Positions 27,341-35,668 of a stretch of 64,000 bases of DNA are shown piece by piece. The DNA lies in NCBI GenBank assembly GCA_021811385.1, contig JAJZPC010000001.1, forward strand, positions 1 through 64,000. Direction: 5' to 3'. Within the stretch, counting starts at the first letter, position 1. The number at the start of each line of letters is the position of its first letter. The notes beneath the pieces are model-generated. The model was given only the letters and a program-made list of their open reading frames with translations. It searched no databases and was not told where the DNA came from. The translations under genes and the position numbers were made by a program. The stretch is from Deltaproteobacteria bacterium. Its GTDB lineage: Bacteria; Desulfobacterota; Desulfobulbia; Desulfobulbales; Desulfurivibrionaceae.

Positions 27341-28609
27341 TTAGAGATGCCACATGCCCCGAGTATCTATCACAATTTTCCCCGCTAACTCGCAAGGATC
27401 AATTTCTCGAAAAACGGCATGGTCCACCAGACCAACGATGATATCCGCTTTTTTTAGAGCGTCCATTAAGGGCACCAAATGAACATTGCATAACGCAAGT
27501 GTCGAAGGCAGTTTTTCAATATGGGGTTCCACCGCCCAAATATCACCCAAGTGCAAGGCGGCTAATTGCCGCACTATCTCCACTGATGGACTTTCGCGCA
27601 GATCATCCACATTCGCCTTGTAGGCGAGGCCAAGACATGCGATAGTCGGCGCTTTGAAACGAGCTGCATTTTCTTTAACCTTCTTCACGACAAAATCCGG
27701 CTTTGCGTCATTGATTTCGCGTGCAGTACGAATTAATTTAGCCTCTTCTGGTAGAGCATCAACAATAAACCAGGGGTCCACTGCGATGCAGTGTCCGCCG
27801 ACACCTGGTCCGGGTTTAAGAATATTTACCCGTGGATGATGGTTGGCAAATTCTATAAGCTTCCATACATCGATCTTCAATCCTTCGCAAATAAGAGAGA
27901 GTTCATTGGCGAAAGCTATATTGACGTCGCGGTAGGTGTTTTCCACGAGTTTTGCTAACTCCGCCGTACGACTATCCGTTATGAGTACTGTACCAGAAAC
28001 GAATTGTTTATAAAAACCCTTGGCCACCTCCGTCGAGGGCTCATTAATCCCACCCACAATACGGTCATTCTCCACGAGTTCTTTCAGTATCTGGCCAGGC
28101 AAAACGCGCTCTGGGCAATGAGCGATAAAAAGTTGGAAGTCTGTTCCGGAGCCAATCACCATGGGGGATAAATTGGGAATCCGCAAATCTGGCCGAAGTT
28201 CTTGAATCCACCCCGCTACCTTTTCCGTAGTCCCAACCGGACAGGTAGATTCAAGTATCACAAGATTTCCGGGGCTTAGGCACGGAGCAATTGAACGGGT
28301 AGCTGCCTCGACGTAGCTAATATCAGGTACATGGTCATCCTTAAACGGGGTAGGAACGGCAAGAATAAAAACATCCGCAGGCACAGGGTCCATAGAGGCC
28401 TTGAGCCGACCACTCTGGACCGCAGATTTAACAAGGACATCCAGATCTGGCTCCACAATGTGGATCTTCCCTGCATTGATGATTTCGACAATCTTAGAAC
28501 TTATGTCTACACCATGTACCGCGAAACCTTTAGTTGCAAGGAGGCTTGCCGTTGGGAGGCCAATGTAGCCGAGCCCAACCACGCATATCTTATTAAATTC
28601 AGATATCAT
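27341..28609 (-). CDS. wecC: UDP-N-acetyl-D-mannosamine dehydrogenase
   Basis: About 422 residues from the ATG at 28609; the track uses a GTG one codon earlier. Domains as in UDP-ManNAc dehydrogenases: ICVVGLGYIGLPTASLLA, AVPTPFKDDHVPDISYVE, ESTCPVGTTEKV, catalytic cysteine in GGHCIAVDPWFIV, and CLGLAYKANVDDLRESPS in the C-terminal domain. It oxidises UDP-ManNAc, made by the adjacent wecB, to UDP-ManNAcA. Gene pair wecB-wecC is a normal module of this kind of locus. No strong ribosome site is visible. Confidence 0.88.
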   Translation of the reverse strand: MISEFNKICVVGLGYIGLPTASLLATKGFAVHGVDISSKIVEIINAGKIHIVEPDLDVLVKSAVQSGRLKASMDPVPADVFILAVPTPFKDDHVPDISYVEAATRSIAPCLSPGNLVILESTCPVGTTEKVAGWIQELRPDLRIPNLSPMVIGSGTDFQLFIAHCPERVLPGQILKELVENDRIVGGINEPSTEVAKGFYKQFVSGTVLITDSRTAELAKLVENTYRDVNIAFANELSLICEGLKIDVWKLIEFANHHPRVNILKPGPGVGGHCIAVDPWFIVDALPEEAKLIRTAREINDAKPDFVVKKVKENAARFKAPTIACLGLAYKANVDDLRESPSVEIVRQLAALHLGDIWAVEPHIEKLPSTLALCNVHLVPLMDALKKADIIVGLVDHAVFREIDPCELAGKIVIDTRGMWHL

Positions 28610-28678
28610 CACTATTGTCTCATAAGGAAGTGGCCGCCAATCGTAAGACCGCTTGACGGCAAAAATAATGTGAAATTT

Positions 28679-28798
28679 TTATTGATTTTCATGCCACCAG
28701 TTTTTGCCGTTCCAGACCGAGGGACTCTCCATGGAATACCTCCTCCGGGTCAAATCGCCAATGCTGGACTTGGGCCGGGCGTTGTTGTAGTCGCTGAT
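28679..28798 (-). pseudogene. 3' remnant of an IS3-type (rve integrase) transposase
   Basis: Reading the minus strand from 28798 gives [16 protein letters not shown], followed by SMESPSVWNGKNWW and a stop at 28679. The DYNNxRPHSSIGxLTP-like sequence is the typical C-terminus of IS3-family OrfB transposases. Only about 40 codons remain. It overlaps the last 49 nt of wecB in another frame, so the end of wecB is built from mobile-element DNA. Confidence 0.7.
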
Positions 28799-29910
28799 CT
28801 TAAAATTTCCTTTAATATCCGCTGCGAAGCGTTACCATCTCCATACGGGTTGTGAGCACGGGCCATCGATTCATAGAGTTTTTTATCATCAAGAAGTCTC
28901 ACAGCTTCACTGAAAATGCGCTTCTCATCCGTCCCAACCAGCCTTACGGTTCCCGCTTCAACTGCTTCAGGACGCTCTGTAATCTCTCGCGTCACTAATA
29001 CCGGCTTACCCAAAGATGGTGCCTCTTCTTGGATGCCTCCAGAGTCGGTAATAATCAAGAAGGCGCGGTCCAAAAGCCTGATGAAAGGAAGATAATCCAG
29101 CGGTTCAAGCAAATGAATGTTTTCATAACCTGCGAGGATAGCCTGAACTGGACGCTGAACGTTTGGATTGAGGTGCACGGGGTAAACAACCTGAACATCC
29201 TCCCGCCCTGCCAACTGCCGAAGCGCCCGACAAATGGCTTCAAAACCATCACCAAAATTTTCCCTTCTATGACCGGTAACAACGATCAGTTTTTTATTCG
29301 GGTTCAGAAATTTGAATTTCAGATCCAATTTATCTCGCAGAGGCTTATCTTCCTCAATTATGTGCACCACTTCAAATAATGCATCAACCACCGTATTGCC
29401 AGTGACAAAAACATTGTCCGAAGACAACCCCTCCAGCAAGAGATTGTTTCGCGCCGACTGAGTCGGCGCGAAATGATAAGTTGCCAACCTTCCGGTTAAT
29501 CGACGGTTCATTTCTTCCGGCCAAGGCGCATAACGGTTTCCCGTCCGAAGTCCAGCCTCAACATGTCCAACGGGGATACGCTCATAGAAAGCGGCCAGAG
29601 CCCCGGCAAAAGTTGTAGTCGTATCACCGTGGACAAGAACTATATCAGGCCGCCACTCCCTTAGCACCTTTCTGAGTCCCTGAAGCACCCGGCTGGTAAT
29701 ATCAGTCAAATCTTGACCATTGCTCATAATATCCAGATCCCAATCCGGAGTGATCGCAAAAAGGGACAGCACTTGGTCAAGCATTTGGCGGTGCTGAGCT
29801 GTGACACATACACGTATCTCGCAACAGTGTGCCTCTTTTTTTGCCGCGTTAACAACAGGAGCCATTTTAATAGCTTCTGGGCGTGTTCCAAAAACAGTTA
29901 AAATACGCAT
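28750..29910 (-). CDS. wecB: UDP-N-acetylglucosamine 2-epimerase (non-hydrolysing)
   Basis: 386 residues, ATG at 29910 after GGGAGAGG. Family motifs: [67 protein letters not shown] (quoted in part), [29 protein letters not shown]. It interconverts UDP-GlcNAc and UDP-ManNAc and supplies wecC. The last 16 residues ([16 protein letters not shown]) do not look native: they are read out of frame from an IS3 remnant, so the natural tail was replaced. The catalytic part is complete. Confidence 0.9.
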   Translation of the reverse strand: MRILTVFGTRPEAIKMAPVVNAAKKEAHCCEIRVCVTAQHRQMLDQVLSLFAITPDWDLDIMSNGQDLTDITSRVLQGLRKVLREWRPDIVLVHGDTTTTFAGALAAFYERIPVGHVEAGLRTGNRYAPWPEEMNRRLTGRLATYHFAPTQSARNNLLLEGLSSDNVFVTGNTVVDALFEVVHIIEEDKPLRDKLDLKFKFLNPNKKLIVVTGHRRENFGDGFEAICRALRQLAGREDVQVVYPVHLNPNVQRPVQAILAGYENIHLLEPLDYLPFIRLLDRAFLIITDSGGIQEEAPSLGKPVLVTREITERPEAVEAGTVRLVGTDEKRIFSEAVRLLDDKKLYESMARAHNPYGDGNASQRILKEILRSATTTTPGPSPALAI

Positions 29911-29995
29911 TTACCGCCTCTCCCTGCTCGGTTTTTGTCCATTACCACTGTCTTATTCCAGATAATCCAGGACTGAAAACCGTGTCTTTTAACTA

Positions 29996-31196
29996 GTGTC
30001 ATGTCACGCGTTAAATGTCGGATACAACCGTTTGAGCTTAATCCGTGCGTCTTCTGTCTTGAATTGCCAGTTCACCTTGGCGTGAATCTGGTCGCGGTGA
30101 GCTTGCCAAGCGGCAACTTCCTCACAAACCTCTTCCATACTGCCGATGCGCCGATCAAGGCACTGACTGATCAGCACGTTGAGTTCGATCTCCGCAACGT
30201 TGAGCCAACTACCGTGCTTCGGCGAGTAGACGAATCCAAAGCGGTCCCAGAGCACCTTCGCTTGGTCAGGGGGAAACGCCTGGTATAGTGCGCCCGGACT
30301 ATGGGTATTCAGATTGTCCATCACCAGCGTGATCTTATGTGCATCAGGGTAGCGTTCGGCAATGTCCTGGAGGAAGCGTGCCCAGTCCACCTTGGTCTTG
30401 CATGCCGTCACCTTGGTCATCCGCCTTCCGGCCAACGGTTCGCTCGCCATGAATATATTACAGACTCCGCATCGTTCGTATTCGTAATCGTGCCGTTCGA
30501 GCTGGCCAGGACAAGCCGGAACCGGTGTGCGCGTTTCACGGATGAGTTGTCGCGGCGTTTCGTCCATGCAAACCACGGGGATGTCCATGTTATAAGGCCG
30601 ACGGCACACGTCGAGAACCCGTTCCATTGCAGCAACAAACTCTGCATTGGCTTCGGGAGGGATTACCCAGCCAACTTTCCGCCACGGTTTGATTTCGTTT
30701 TTTTAGGACTCGGCGCACCGTCTCGTAGGAAACACGGTCGATGTACTCAAGCTCCACCGCACGATCAGCCCGCAAGCGTAGCGACCATCGGGCGAAACCT
30801 TTCGGAGGCGCACCGCAACTCATGGCGACCAAATGAGCCTCGAACTCGCCATCGGCCTTGCGCTCGTAGTTGCGCTGGCCCTGCCGTCCACCTAATGCCA
30901 CCTCCAGTCCCTCCTCGACAAAGCGCTTCTTGACCCGGTCAACCTTGCGCATACTGATCCGCAAGATATTCGCCACGTCTTCTCCCTTGGTACGATGTTC
31001 GTTGAATTCACCTTCGTCGCAGTTCAACAAAATTAGCGCGTTAATCACCTTCTGGGACTGGTGGGAGCCTTTATGTGTAATAGCCGTCAAGTCTTCCCGC
31101 TCACTCGCCAGCAGCGTCACTTTGTAAAGTTTCATTGGGGAGCCCTCGTCGTCTTGTTTTGAAGTAGATGACGACAGATCAAGCGTGACGTGACAC
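29996..31196 (-). mobile_element. IS630-family insertion sequence
   Basis: About 1.2 kb, flanked by TA (29994-29995 and 31197-31198), the target duplicated by the IS630/Tc1 group. The ends are related inverted repeats: GTGTCATGTCACGCGTT from 29996, and GTGTCACGTCACGCTTG reading inward from 31196. The transposase is encoded on the minus strand in two frames. The element sits between cysC and wecB, in the same direction as the operon. Confidence 0.85.
30004..31135 (-). pseudogene. IS630-family transposase in two frames (frameshifted or slippage-expressed)
   Basis: The first frame (31135 to about 30700) gives a winged-helix N-terminal part (DVANILRISMRKVDRVKKRF, YETVRRVLKK). The second frame (ORF 30004-30627, with homologous sequence already from about 30695: EIKPWRKVGWVIPPEANAEF) carries the DDE catalytic part (VVCMDETPRQLI, ITLVMDNLNTH, SPKHGSWLNVAEIE). 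The junction is a run of seven A residues (CCTAAAAAAACGAAATC on the minus strand): six A residues would join the frames. This may be a mutation, or a transcriptional/translational slippage site as used by some IS630 elements. Confidence 0.78.
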
Positions 31197-31315
31197 TAGA
31201 CATAGAGTTCGCCACAGCATGGGGAGATCGGAACTAAAAAGTGTAGTTTTCTTAGTTAGGCCGCATATCAACATTTCCCCCCACATTGTAATAGCCTCCA
31301 GAGCTTCAATCATCT

Positions 31316-31936
31316 TCAAGAACGAAAGTACGTTTCGGAAACCACTCCTCTCTCCCGTAACATATCCACCACCTTTACGACACAGTCCAACAGTACTTCC
31401 TTGTCGGTTTCAAGGCGGAGAGCAGGACGTTCCGGCGCTTCGTATGGAGAAGAAATACCGGTATAATCCTTGATCAGTCCGGTCCTAGCCTTCTTATATA
31501 GCCCCTTGACATCCCGCTGTTCACAAATTTCCAAAGAACAGTCACAATGTATTTCCGTAAAGTTATCAGCCCCGACAATGGCCCTGACCTTCTGTCGGTC
31601 ATCACGCATGGGGGAGATAAAGGCGCATAAGGCTATGACTCCGGCATCAAGAAAAAGCCTGACCATTTCGGCAATCCGGCGGATGTTCTCGCTCCGGTCT
31701 TCGATGCTGAATCCCAATTCGGAACACAACCCGTGGCGGACATTGTCGCCGTCGAAAACAAAGGTTCGGCACCCCACGCCATGGAGTTGCTCTTCCACGG
31801 CATGGGCAAGTGTGGACTTGCCGGAACCAGAAAACCCCGTAAACCAGACTGCATGGGCACGATGCCCATTCAGCAGTTCGCGTCTTTCTCGAGTAACTGT
31901 GACATGATGCCAGACAACGTTGTTCCTTGTATCCAT
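31316..31936 (-). CDS. cysC: Adenylylsulfate (APS) kinase
   Basis: 206 residues from the ATG at 31936; the track begins at a TTG. P-loop GFSGSGKSTLAHAVEE, then FVFDGDNVRHGLCSELGFS, ENIRRIAEMVRLF, ISPMRDDR and VKGLYKKARTGLIKDYTGI, all classic CysC. It phosphorylates APS to PAPS, the sulfate donor. It is the first gene behind the ops-containing promoter, and the only visible PAPS user in the operon is the sulfotransferase at 15683. The organism may also have other routes, but this copy looks dedicated to glycan sulfation. Confidence 0.9.
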   Translation of the reverse strand: MDTRNNVVWHHVTVTRERRELLNGHRAHAVWFTGFSGSGKSTLAHAVEEQLHGVGCRTFVFDGDNVRHGLCSELGFSIEDRSENIRRIAEMVRLFLDAGVIALCAFISPMRDDRQKVRAIVGADNFTEIHCDCSLEICEQRDVKGLYKKARTGLIKDYTGISSPYEAPERPALRLETDKEVLLDCVVKVVDMLRERGVVSETYFRS

Positions 31937-31975
31937 AAAAAGCACCCGTGACCCTAACAAGAAAATGGTTTCCGG

Positions 31976-31988
31976 ACATGCTACCGCC
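31976..31988 (-). promoter_or_regulatory. ops element (RfaH recruitment site)
   Basis: Minus-strand sequence GGCGGTAGCATGT, a perfect fit to the ops consensus GGCGGTAGCNT that pauses RNA polymerase and recruits RfaH. It lies in the transcribed leader, about 26-39 nt behind the predicted start site and 40 nt before cysC. The gene immediately upstream encodes an RfaH/NusG-like protein. Confidence 0.85.
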
Positions 31989-32020
31989 CTTCGGGTGAAC
32001 GCCTATTCAACCGTTGCCCC

Positions 32021-32050
32021 GGTATACATGACATTTTCAGCCAGTGTCAA
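32021..32050 (-). promoter_or_regulatory. Sigma70-type promoter of the polysaccharide operon
   Basis: On the minus strand: TTGACA (32050-32045), an 18-nt spacer, then TATACC (32026-32021), preceded by TG. The predicted start site is near 32014. It is followed by the ops element and cysC, and lies just after the rfaH-like gene. Confidence 0.65.
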
Positions 32051-32095
32051 ACAAAAACGGGGGTTGATCAAAAATGATAGAATAGCCTAAACGCC

Positions 32096-32614
32096 TTATT
32101 GCCGTTGCACCCTATCAAGAGAAAGCGTGGCCTTTACCTGGCGATTGAGAAAACTCAAAAGCACCACCACATTCTCCTCGCCGGAGAATGAGTAAAACAA
32201 CCCCTGGGCAGAGGTATCATCAAGCTGCACCGCGACAGCCACGCCCGGAGTCAGTCCCTTTTTCTGTAGGTCCACCAAGGGCACAGCCCCACCCGCATCT
32301 TCTTTGGCCTGCAGATCGTCGATAATCCAGTCCGGCACCGGGACATACTGGTCGCCGAAGCATATCGGTCCGAGGGCGCCACGGGTGGAGGAGATCGCCA
32401 CCCAGTTCCGTTCGGCTGGCGCGAGATGCAAAAAGAGATAGCCGGGAAAAAAGGGCTTGAGTTTCTCCTCTGTCCGTCGGGCATGCCGGACAATGGTCCG
32501 CATCATGGGCAGATAGACCACATACCCCTGCCACTCGTAATGCAGTTTGGCAACCTGTTCCTGTTGGGGTTTGGTGCGGATGGCGAACCACTCTCGGGAT
32601 ACGCTCTGTTTCAT
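32096..32614 (-). CDS. RfaH/NusG-like transcription antitermination protein
   Basis: The track ORF (32812) runs through the tRNA-Ser gene and its first 66 residues are not real; the ATG at 32614 (MKQSVSREWFAIRTKPQQEQ) starts the conserved part, giving 172 residues. The NGN domain is about residues 8-105 (EWFAIRTKPQQE, LPMMRTIVRHARRTEEK, PFFPGYLFLHL, STRGALGPICFGDQYVPVP) and the KOW-like C-terminus about 115-170 (LTPGVAVAVQLDD, LFYSFSGEENVVVLLSFLNRQVKATL). It should load on RNA polymerase at ops and suppress termination. The ribosome site is weak. NusG itself would be encoded elsewhere, so this is a specialised paralogue. Confidence 0.85.
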   Translation of the reverse strand: MKQSVSREWFAIRTKPQQEQVAKLHYEWQGYVVYLPMMRTIVRHARRTEEKLKPFFPGYLFLHLAPAERNWVAISSTRGALGPICFGDQYVPVPDWIIDDLQAKEDAGGAVPLVDLQKKGLTPGVAVAVQLDDTSAQGLFYSFSGEENVVVLLSFLNRQVKATLSLDRVQRQ

Positions 32615-32726
32615 GGAAAATGGATGAGAAAAATGGTCAAAAGACTGCCCAGCATCAGGCATAGCAGAGAATTTTGCATTTTCACCTTGCCTCAAACGGC
32701 CCAGCCGAATCTTTTCCCGGCAAAAC

Positions 32727-32818
32727 TGGAGGAGAGGGTGGGATTCGAACCCACGGACCTGGTCTCCCAGGTCAAGCGATTTCGAGTCGCTCCCGATCGG
32801 CCACTCTGGCACCTCTCC
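32727..32818 (-). tRNA. tRNA-Ser (anticodon CGA)
   Basis: On the minus strand: acceptor GGAGAGG pairs with CCTCTCC, the anticodon loop is CTCGAAA in a GCGA-type stem (anticodon CGA), a long variable arm (ACCTGGGAGACCAGGT) shows a class II tRNA, and the T arm is GTGGGTTCGAATCCCAC. CCA is encoded (32727-32729). The base before CCA is T, while G is usual in tRNA-Ser. Confidence 0.93.
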
Positions 32819-32858
32819 GTTTCACATACAGTGTTGCGACTGACGCCGCTGCTGCTTT

Positions 32859-33329
32859 TCACTTTGTGACTACCCCGTTCCTTCTTTCCCGGAAAAAATT
32901 CTTGAGCAGGGCAGCGCTCTCTGCCTCCAGCAGACCGCCTTCCACGTCCAGCAGGTGGTTGAGCCGTGTGTCCTGCCCGACCTGAAAAAGAGAGACCACC
33001 CCGCCGGCCTTGGGGTCGATTGCGCCATAGATCAGGCGGCTCACCCGGGCGTGCACCAAGGCACCAGCGCACATCACACAGGGCTCCAGAGTAACATAGA
33101 GGGTGGTGCCGGGCAAACGATAATTACCCTGCACCCTCCCCGCCTGCCGAAGCACCAGCATTTCCGCGTGTGCTCCTGGGTCGCACAACTCGATGGTGCG
33201 GTTGCCATTTCTGGCGATGATCCGCCCATCGCTGTCCACCAGCACCGCGCCGATGGGCACTTCACCCCGCTCCGCCGCTAGCCGCGCCTCGGTGAGGGCG
33301 ATCTCCATGTACTGCTCCGGGAAGCCCAT
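32859..33329 (-). CDS. tadA: tRNA-specific adenosine deaminase
   Basis: The track ORF (33638) reads antisense through trxB first; the real start is the ATG at 33329 (MGFPEQYMEIALTEA), giving 156 residues. Zinc and catalytic motifs: HAEM (His ligand and catalytic Glu, about residue 54) and PCVMC (two Cys ligands, about 84-87). It converts A34 to I34 in tRNA-Arg(ACG). It lies 19 nt behind the trxB-like gene and 41 nt ahead of tRNA-Ser, in the same direction. Confidence 0.9.
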   Translation of the reverse strand: MGFPEQYMEIALTEARLAAERGEVPIGAVLVDSDGRIIARNGNRTIELCDPGAHAEMLVLRQAGRVQGNYRLPGTTLYVTLEPCVMCAGALVHARVSRLIYGAIDPKAGGVVSLFQVGQDTRLNHLLDVEGGLLEAESAALLKNFFRERRNGVVTK

Positions 33330-33348
33330 GGCTAATGAATCCGGCACG

Positions 33349-34272
33349 CTACTCGCTTTCCGAAGTACGCTTGAGCCGGTTGGCCCGGTTGGCAGCCTCC
33401 CAGCCGGCCACACACCCCTCGCCCGCCGCCTTGGCCATCTGCCAGGGAGGCCCGGCGATGTCGCCCGCCGCGTAAATGCCGGGGATATTGGTTTCCTGCT
33501 TCTTGTTGGTTTCGATAAAAGAGAAGGTGTCCGTGTCGAGCATAACGCCGATGCTGGTGGCGAGCTCCATGGCGCCCTTGGCCCCGAGTTCGACAAAAAC
33601 TCCGTCCACCGCAAGGGTCTCGCCGTTGTCCAGGACAAGACCGTTCACCGCTTTTTCGCCGACAATCTCCTTGGGCCAGGCGCCCTTGTGCACCACCACG
33701 GAGCTGGCGCCCAGCTTTTCGCCAAGCTCCTTGGTGACCGTCATATCCTTGCTTACCAAATGGACCTCGGAGGCATATTTGGTAAGGGTCAGGGCTCCGT
33801 CCACCGCAGCGGATTCGTTGCCCACCACCGCCACCTTGGCGTTGCGATAGAAATTGGCGTCGCAATCCACACAGTAGCTGACCCCACGGCCCAGCAACTC
33901 CTTCTCGCCCGGCACCCTTAGCTTTTTGCGCGAGGTGCCGGTGGCGAGGATCAGGGTGCGGGCCGTGACCTGCCGCCCGCTTTCCACATTGACCGTGAAC
34001 AGTTCGCCGTCCTGGCCAAGATGCAGAACATCCTCCGGCCATACCTCCGCACCGAAACGGGTGACCTGGCCCAGGGCGGTCCGCAACAACTCCGCCCCCC
34101 CGGTAACACCGTCGACACAAAGATAATTTTCAACATGGGCCGAGTAAATACTGCTGTTTTCCACCCGACCCAGAACAAGCACCGAAGCCTTTTTCCGGAC
34201 TGCATGCACGGCAGCCTGCAACCCTGCCGGGCCGGCGCCGATAATCACCACGTCTGTTACCTGCTCAACCAT
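33349..34272 (-). CDS. trxB: Thioredoxin reductase-like flavoprotein
   Basis: 307 residues, ATG at 34272 with GGGGAGG upstream. FAD-binding VVIIGAGPAGLQAAVHA, redox-active CVDCD (about residues 135-138), NAD(P)-binding VAVVGNESAAVDGALTL and the C-terminal FAD site IYAAGDIAGPPWQMAKAAGEG, cited in part. The second nucleotide motif is GNESAA, not the usual GGGDSA, so the electron donor or redox partner may differ from standard TrxB. It reduces thioredoxin or a related protein. A remnant of the same gene start lies before gmd. Confidence 0.8.
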   Translation of the reverse strand: MVEQVTDVVIIGAGPAGLQAAVHAVRKKASVLVLGRVENSSIYSAHVENYLCVDGVTGGAELLRTALGQVTRFGAEVWPEDVLHLGQDGELFTVNVESGRQVTARTLILATGTSRKKLRVPGEKELLGRGVSYCVDCDANFYRNAKVAVVGNESAAVDGALTLTKYASEVHLVSKDMTVTKELGEKLGASSVVVHKGAWPKEIVGEKAVNGLVLDNGETLAVDGVFVELGAKGAMELATSIGVMLDTDTFSFIETNKKQETNIPGIYAAGDIAGPPWQMAKAAGEGCVAGWEAANRANRLKRTSESE

Positions 34273-34342
34273 TTCAGGCCTCCCCTTCTCTCACAGGATA
34301 AAATAAGCAAGCGCGTACGGCGGCTGGAGCAGACATTGCCGA

Positions 34343-35461
34343 TCACCGTTCTGTACAGATGGAAACGGAGTAACCGTTTGCCTTTAGCAAGGCATTACGC
34401 CGGGCTTCTTGAAGATCATGCGCTACCATTTCGGAGCACATCTCCTGCACCGTAATTTCCGGCACCCACCCGAGCTTTTCCTTCGCCTTGCGTGGATCGC
34501 CCAACAGGGTTTCTACCTCAGCCGGCCGGAAGTAGCGCGGATCAACGCGGACAATGATGTCCCCAACCTTGAGCGCCGGGGCCTTGTCGCCGGCAATGGC
34601 TTTCACCACGGCATACTCCTCCAAGCCATTGCCGACAAACTCAAGGGTAAGACCCAGTTCGGCCGCCGACCAGATAACAAACTGACGCACACTGTATTGC
34701 ACGCCGGTGGCAATCACAAAATCTTCGGGCTGTTCCTGCTGCAACATCAGCCACTGCATCATGACATAGTCCTTGGCATGCCCCCAATCCCGCAGAGCGT
34801 CCATATTCCCCAGATAAAGACATTGCTCCAGCCCATGCGCCATGTTGGCCAGACCACGGGTGATTTTCCGAGTCACAAAGGTTTCTCCGCGACGTGGAGA
34901 TTCGTGGTTGAAGAGAATACCGTTGCAGGCGTAGATCCCATAGGCTTCGCGGTAGTTCACTGTAATCCAATAAGCGTAGAGTTTTGCCGCCGCATAAGGG
35001 CTACGCGGGTAAAAGGGTGTGGTTTCCTTCTGCGGGGTTTCCTGCACCAGGCCGTAAAGCTCGGAGGTCGAGGCTTGATAGAAACGGGTTTTCTTTTCCA
35101 AGCCGAGGAGTCGAATGGATTCCAGCAACCTCAAGGTGCCCATGGCAACCACGTCAGCCGTGTATTCCGGGGCTTCAAAGCTGACCGCCACATGCGATTG
35201 CGCCGCCAGGTTGTATACCTCGTCGGGCTGGACTTCCTGCAGGATGCGGGTCAGGTTGGAGGAATCCGTCACATCGCCGTAATGAAGCCTAAAATTGGCA
35301 TCTTGCACATGTGGATCTTGATAAATGTGATCCACTCGCTGGGTGTTGAACGATGAGGCGCGACGTTTGATGCCGTGGACCTCGTAACCCTTCTCAAGGA
35401 GAAATTCAGCAAGGTAGGAGCCGTCTTGTCCGGTGATGCCAGTAATCAGTGCTTTTCTCAT
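34343..35461 (-). CDS. gmd: GDP-mannose 4,6-dehydratase
   Basis: 372 residues. [20 protein letters not shown] (NADP binding), [20 protein letters not shown] (quoted in part), [24 protein letters not shown], catalytic [10 protein letters not shown], and [20 protein letters not shown] in part. It forms GDP-4-keto-6-deoxy-mannose. No GDP-fucose synthase or GDP-rhamnose reductase gene lies beside it, so the second enzyme must be elsewhere. It starts as ATGA overlapping the stop of an 11-residue remnant ORF derived from a trxB start. Confidence 0.9.
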   Translation of the reverse strand: MRKALITGITGQDGSYLAEFLLEKGYEVHGIKRRASSFNTQRVDHIYQDPHVQDANFRLHYGDVTDSSNLTRILQEVQPDEVYNLAAQSHVAVSFEAPEYTADVVAMGTLRLLESIRLLGLEKKTRFYQASTSELYGLVQETPQKETTPFYPRSPYAAAKLYAYWITVNYREAYGIYACNGILFNHESPRRGETFVTRKITRGLANMAHGLEQCLYLGNMDALRDWGHAKDYVMMQWLMLQQEQPEDFVIATGVQYSVRQFVIWSAAELGLTLEFVGNGLEEYAVVKAIAGDKAPALKVGDIIVRVDPRYFRPAEVETLLGDPRKAKEKLGWVPEITVQEMCSEMVAHDLQEARRNALLKANGYSVSICTER

Positions 35462-35493
35462 TTAATCACCACGTCTGTTATCTGTTCAATCAT
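35458..35493 (-). pseudogene. trxB 5'-end remnant forming an 11-residue leader ORF before gmd
   Basis: The minus strand reads GGGAGACCGGAA, ATG, then [11 protein letters not shown] and TGA. This matches the start of the trxB-like gene (MVEQVTDVVIIG) and its upstream ribosome site nearly base for base. The TGA overlaps the gmd start (ATGA), so the fragment now acts as a translated leader coupled to gmd. Confidence 0.7.
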
Positions 35494-35668
35494 TTCCGGT
35501 CTCCCTTTCTTTAAAAATCTTCGAAATGCAGTGCACATTATATAGCGATTTTTTCAAGGGAAGGCCACCCATTTTCCACAGGAAAATACGGCGTGGACAG
35601 GAAATCCGAATCTGTGTAAGATTTAACAATTCGTCTCGATTTTACTCTTTTTGAACGGCTTCTGAAAA

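Noticed and set aside
29897-29915. Second ops-like sequence before wecB (GGCGGTAAATG)
   Set aside because: It differs from ops at the key GTAGC core and is simply the region around the wecB ribosome site and start.
32615-32812. N-terminal 66 residues of the rfaH-like ORF
   Set aside because: They read through the tRNA-Ser gene and show no NGN-domain similarity.
33330-33638. N-terminal extension of the tadA ORF
   Set aside because: It lies inside the trxB coding sequence in another frame and is low-complexity and serine/arginine rich.
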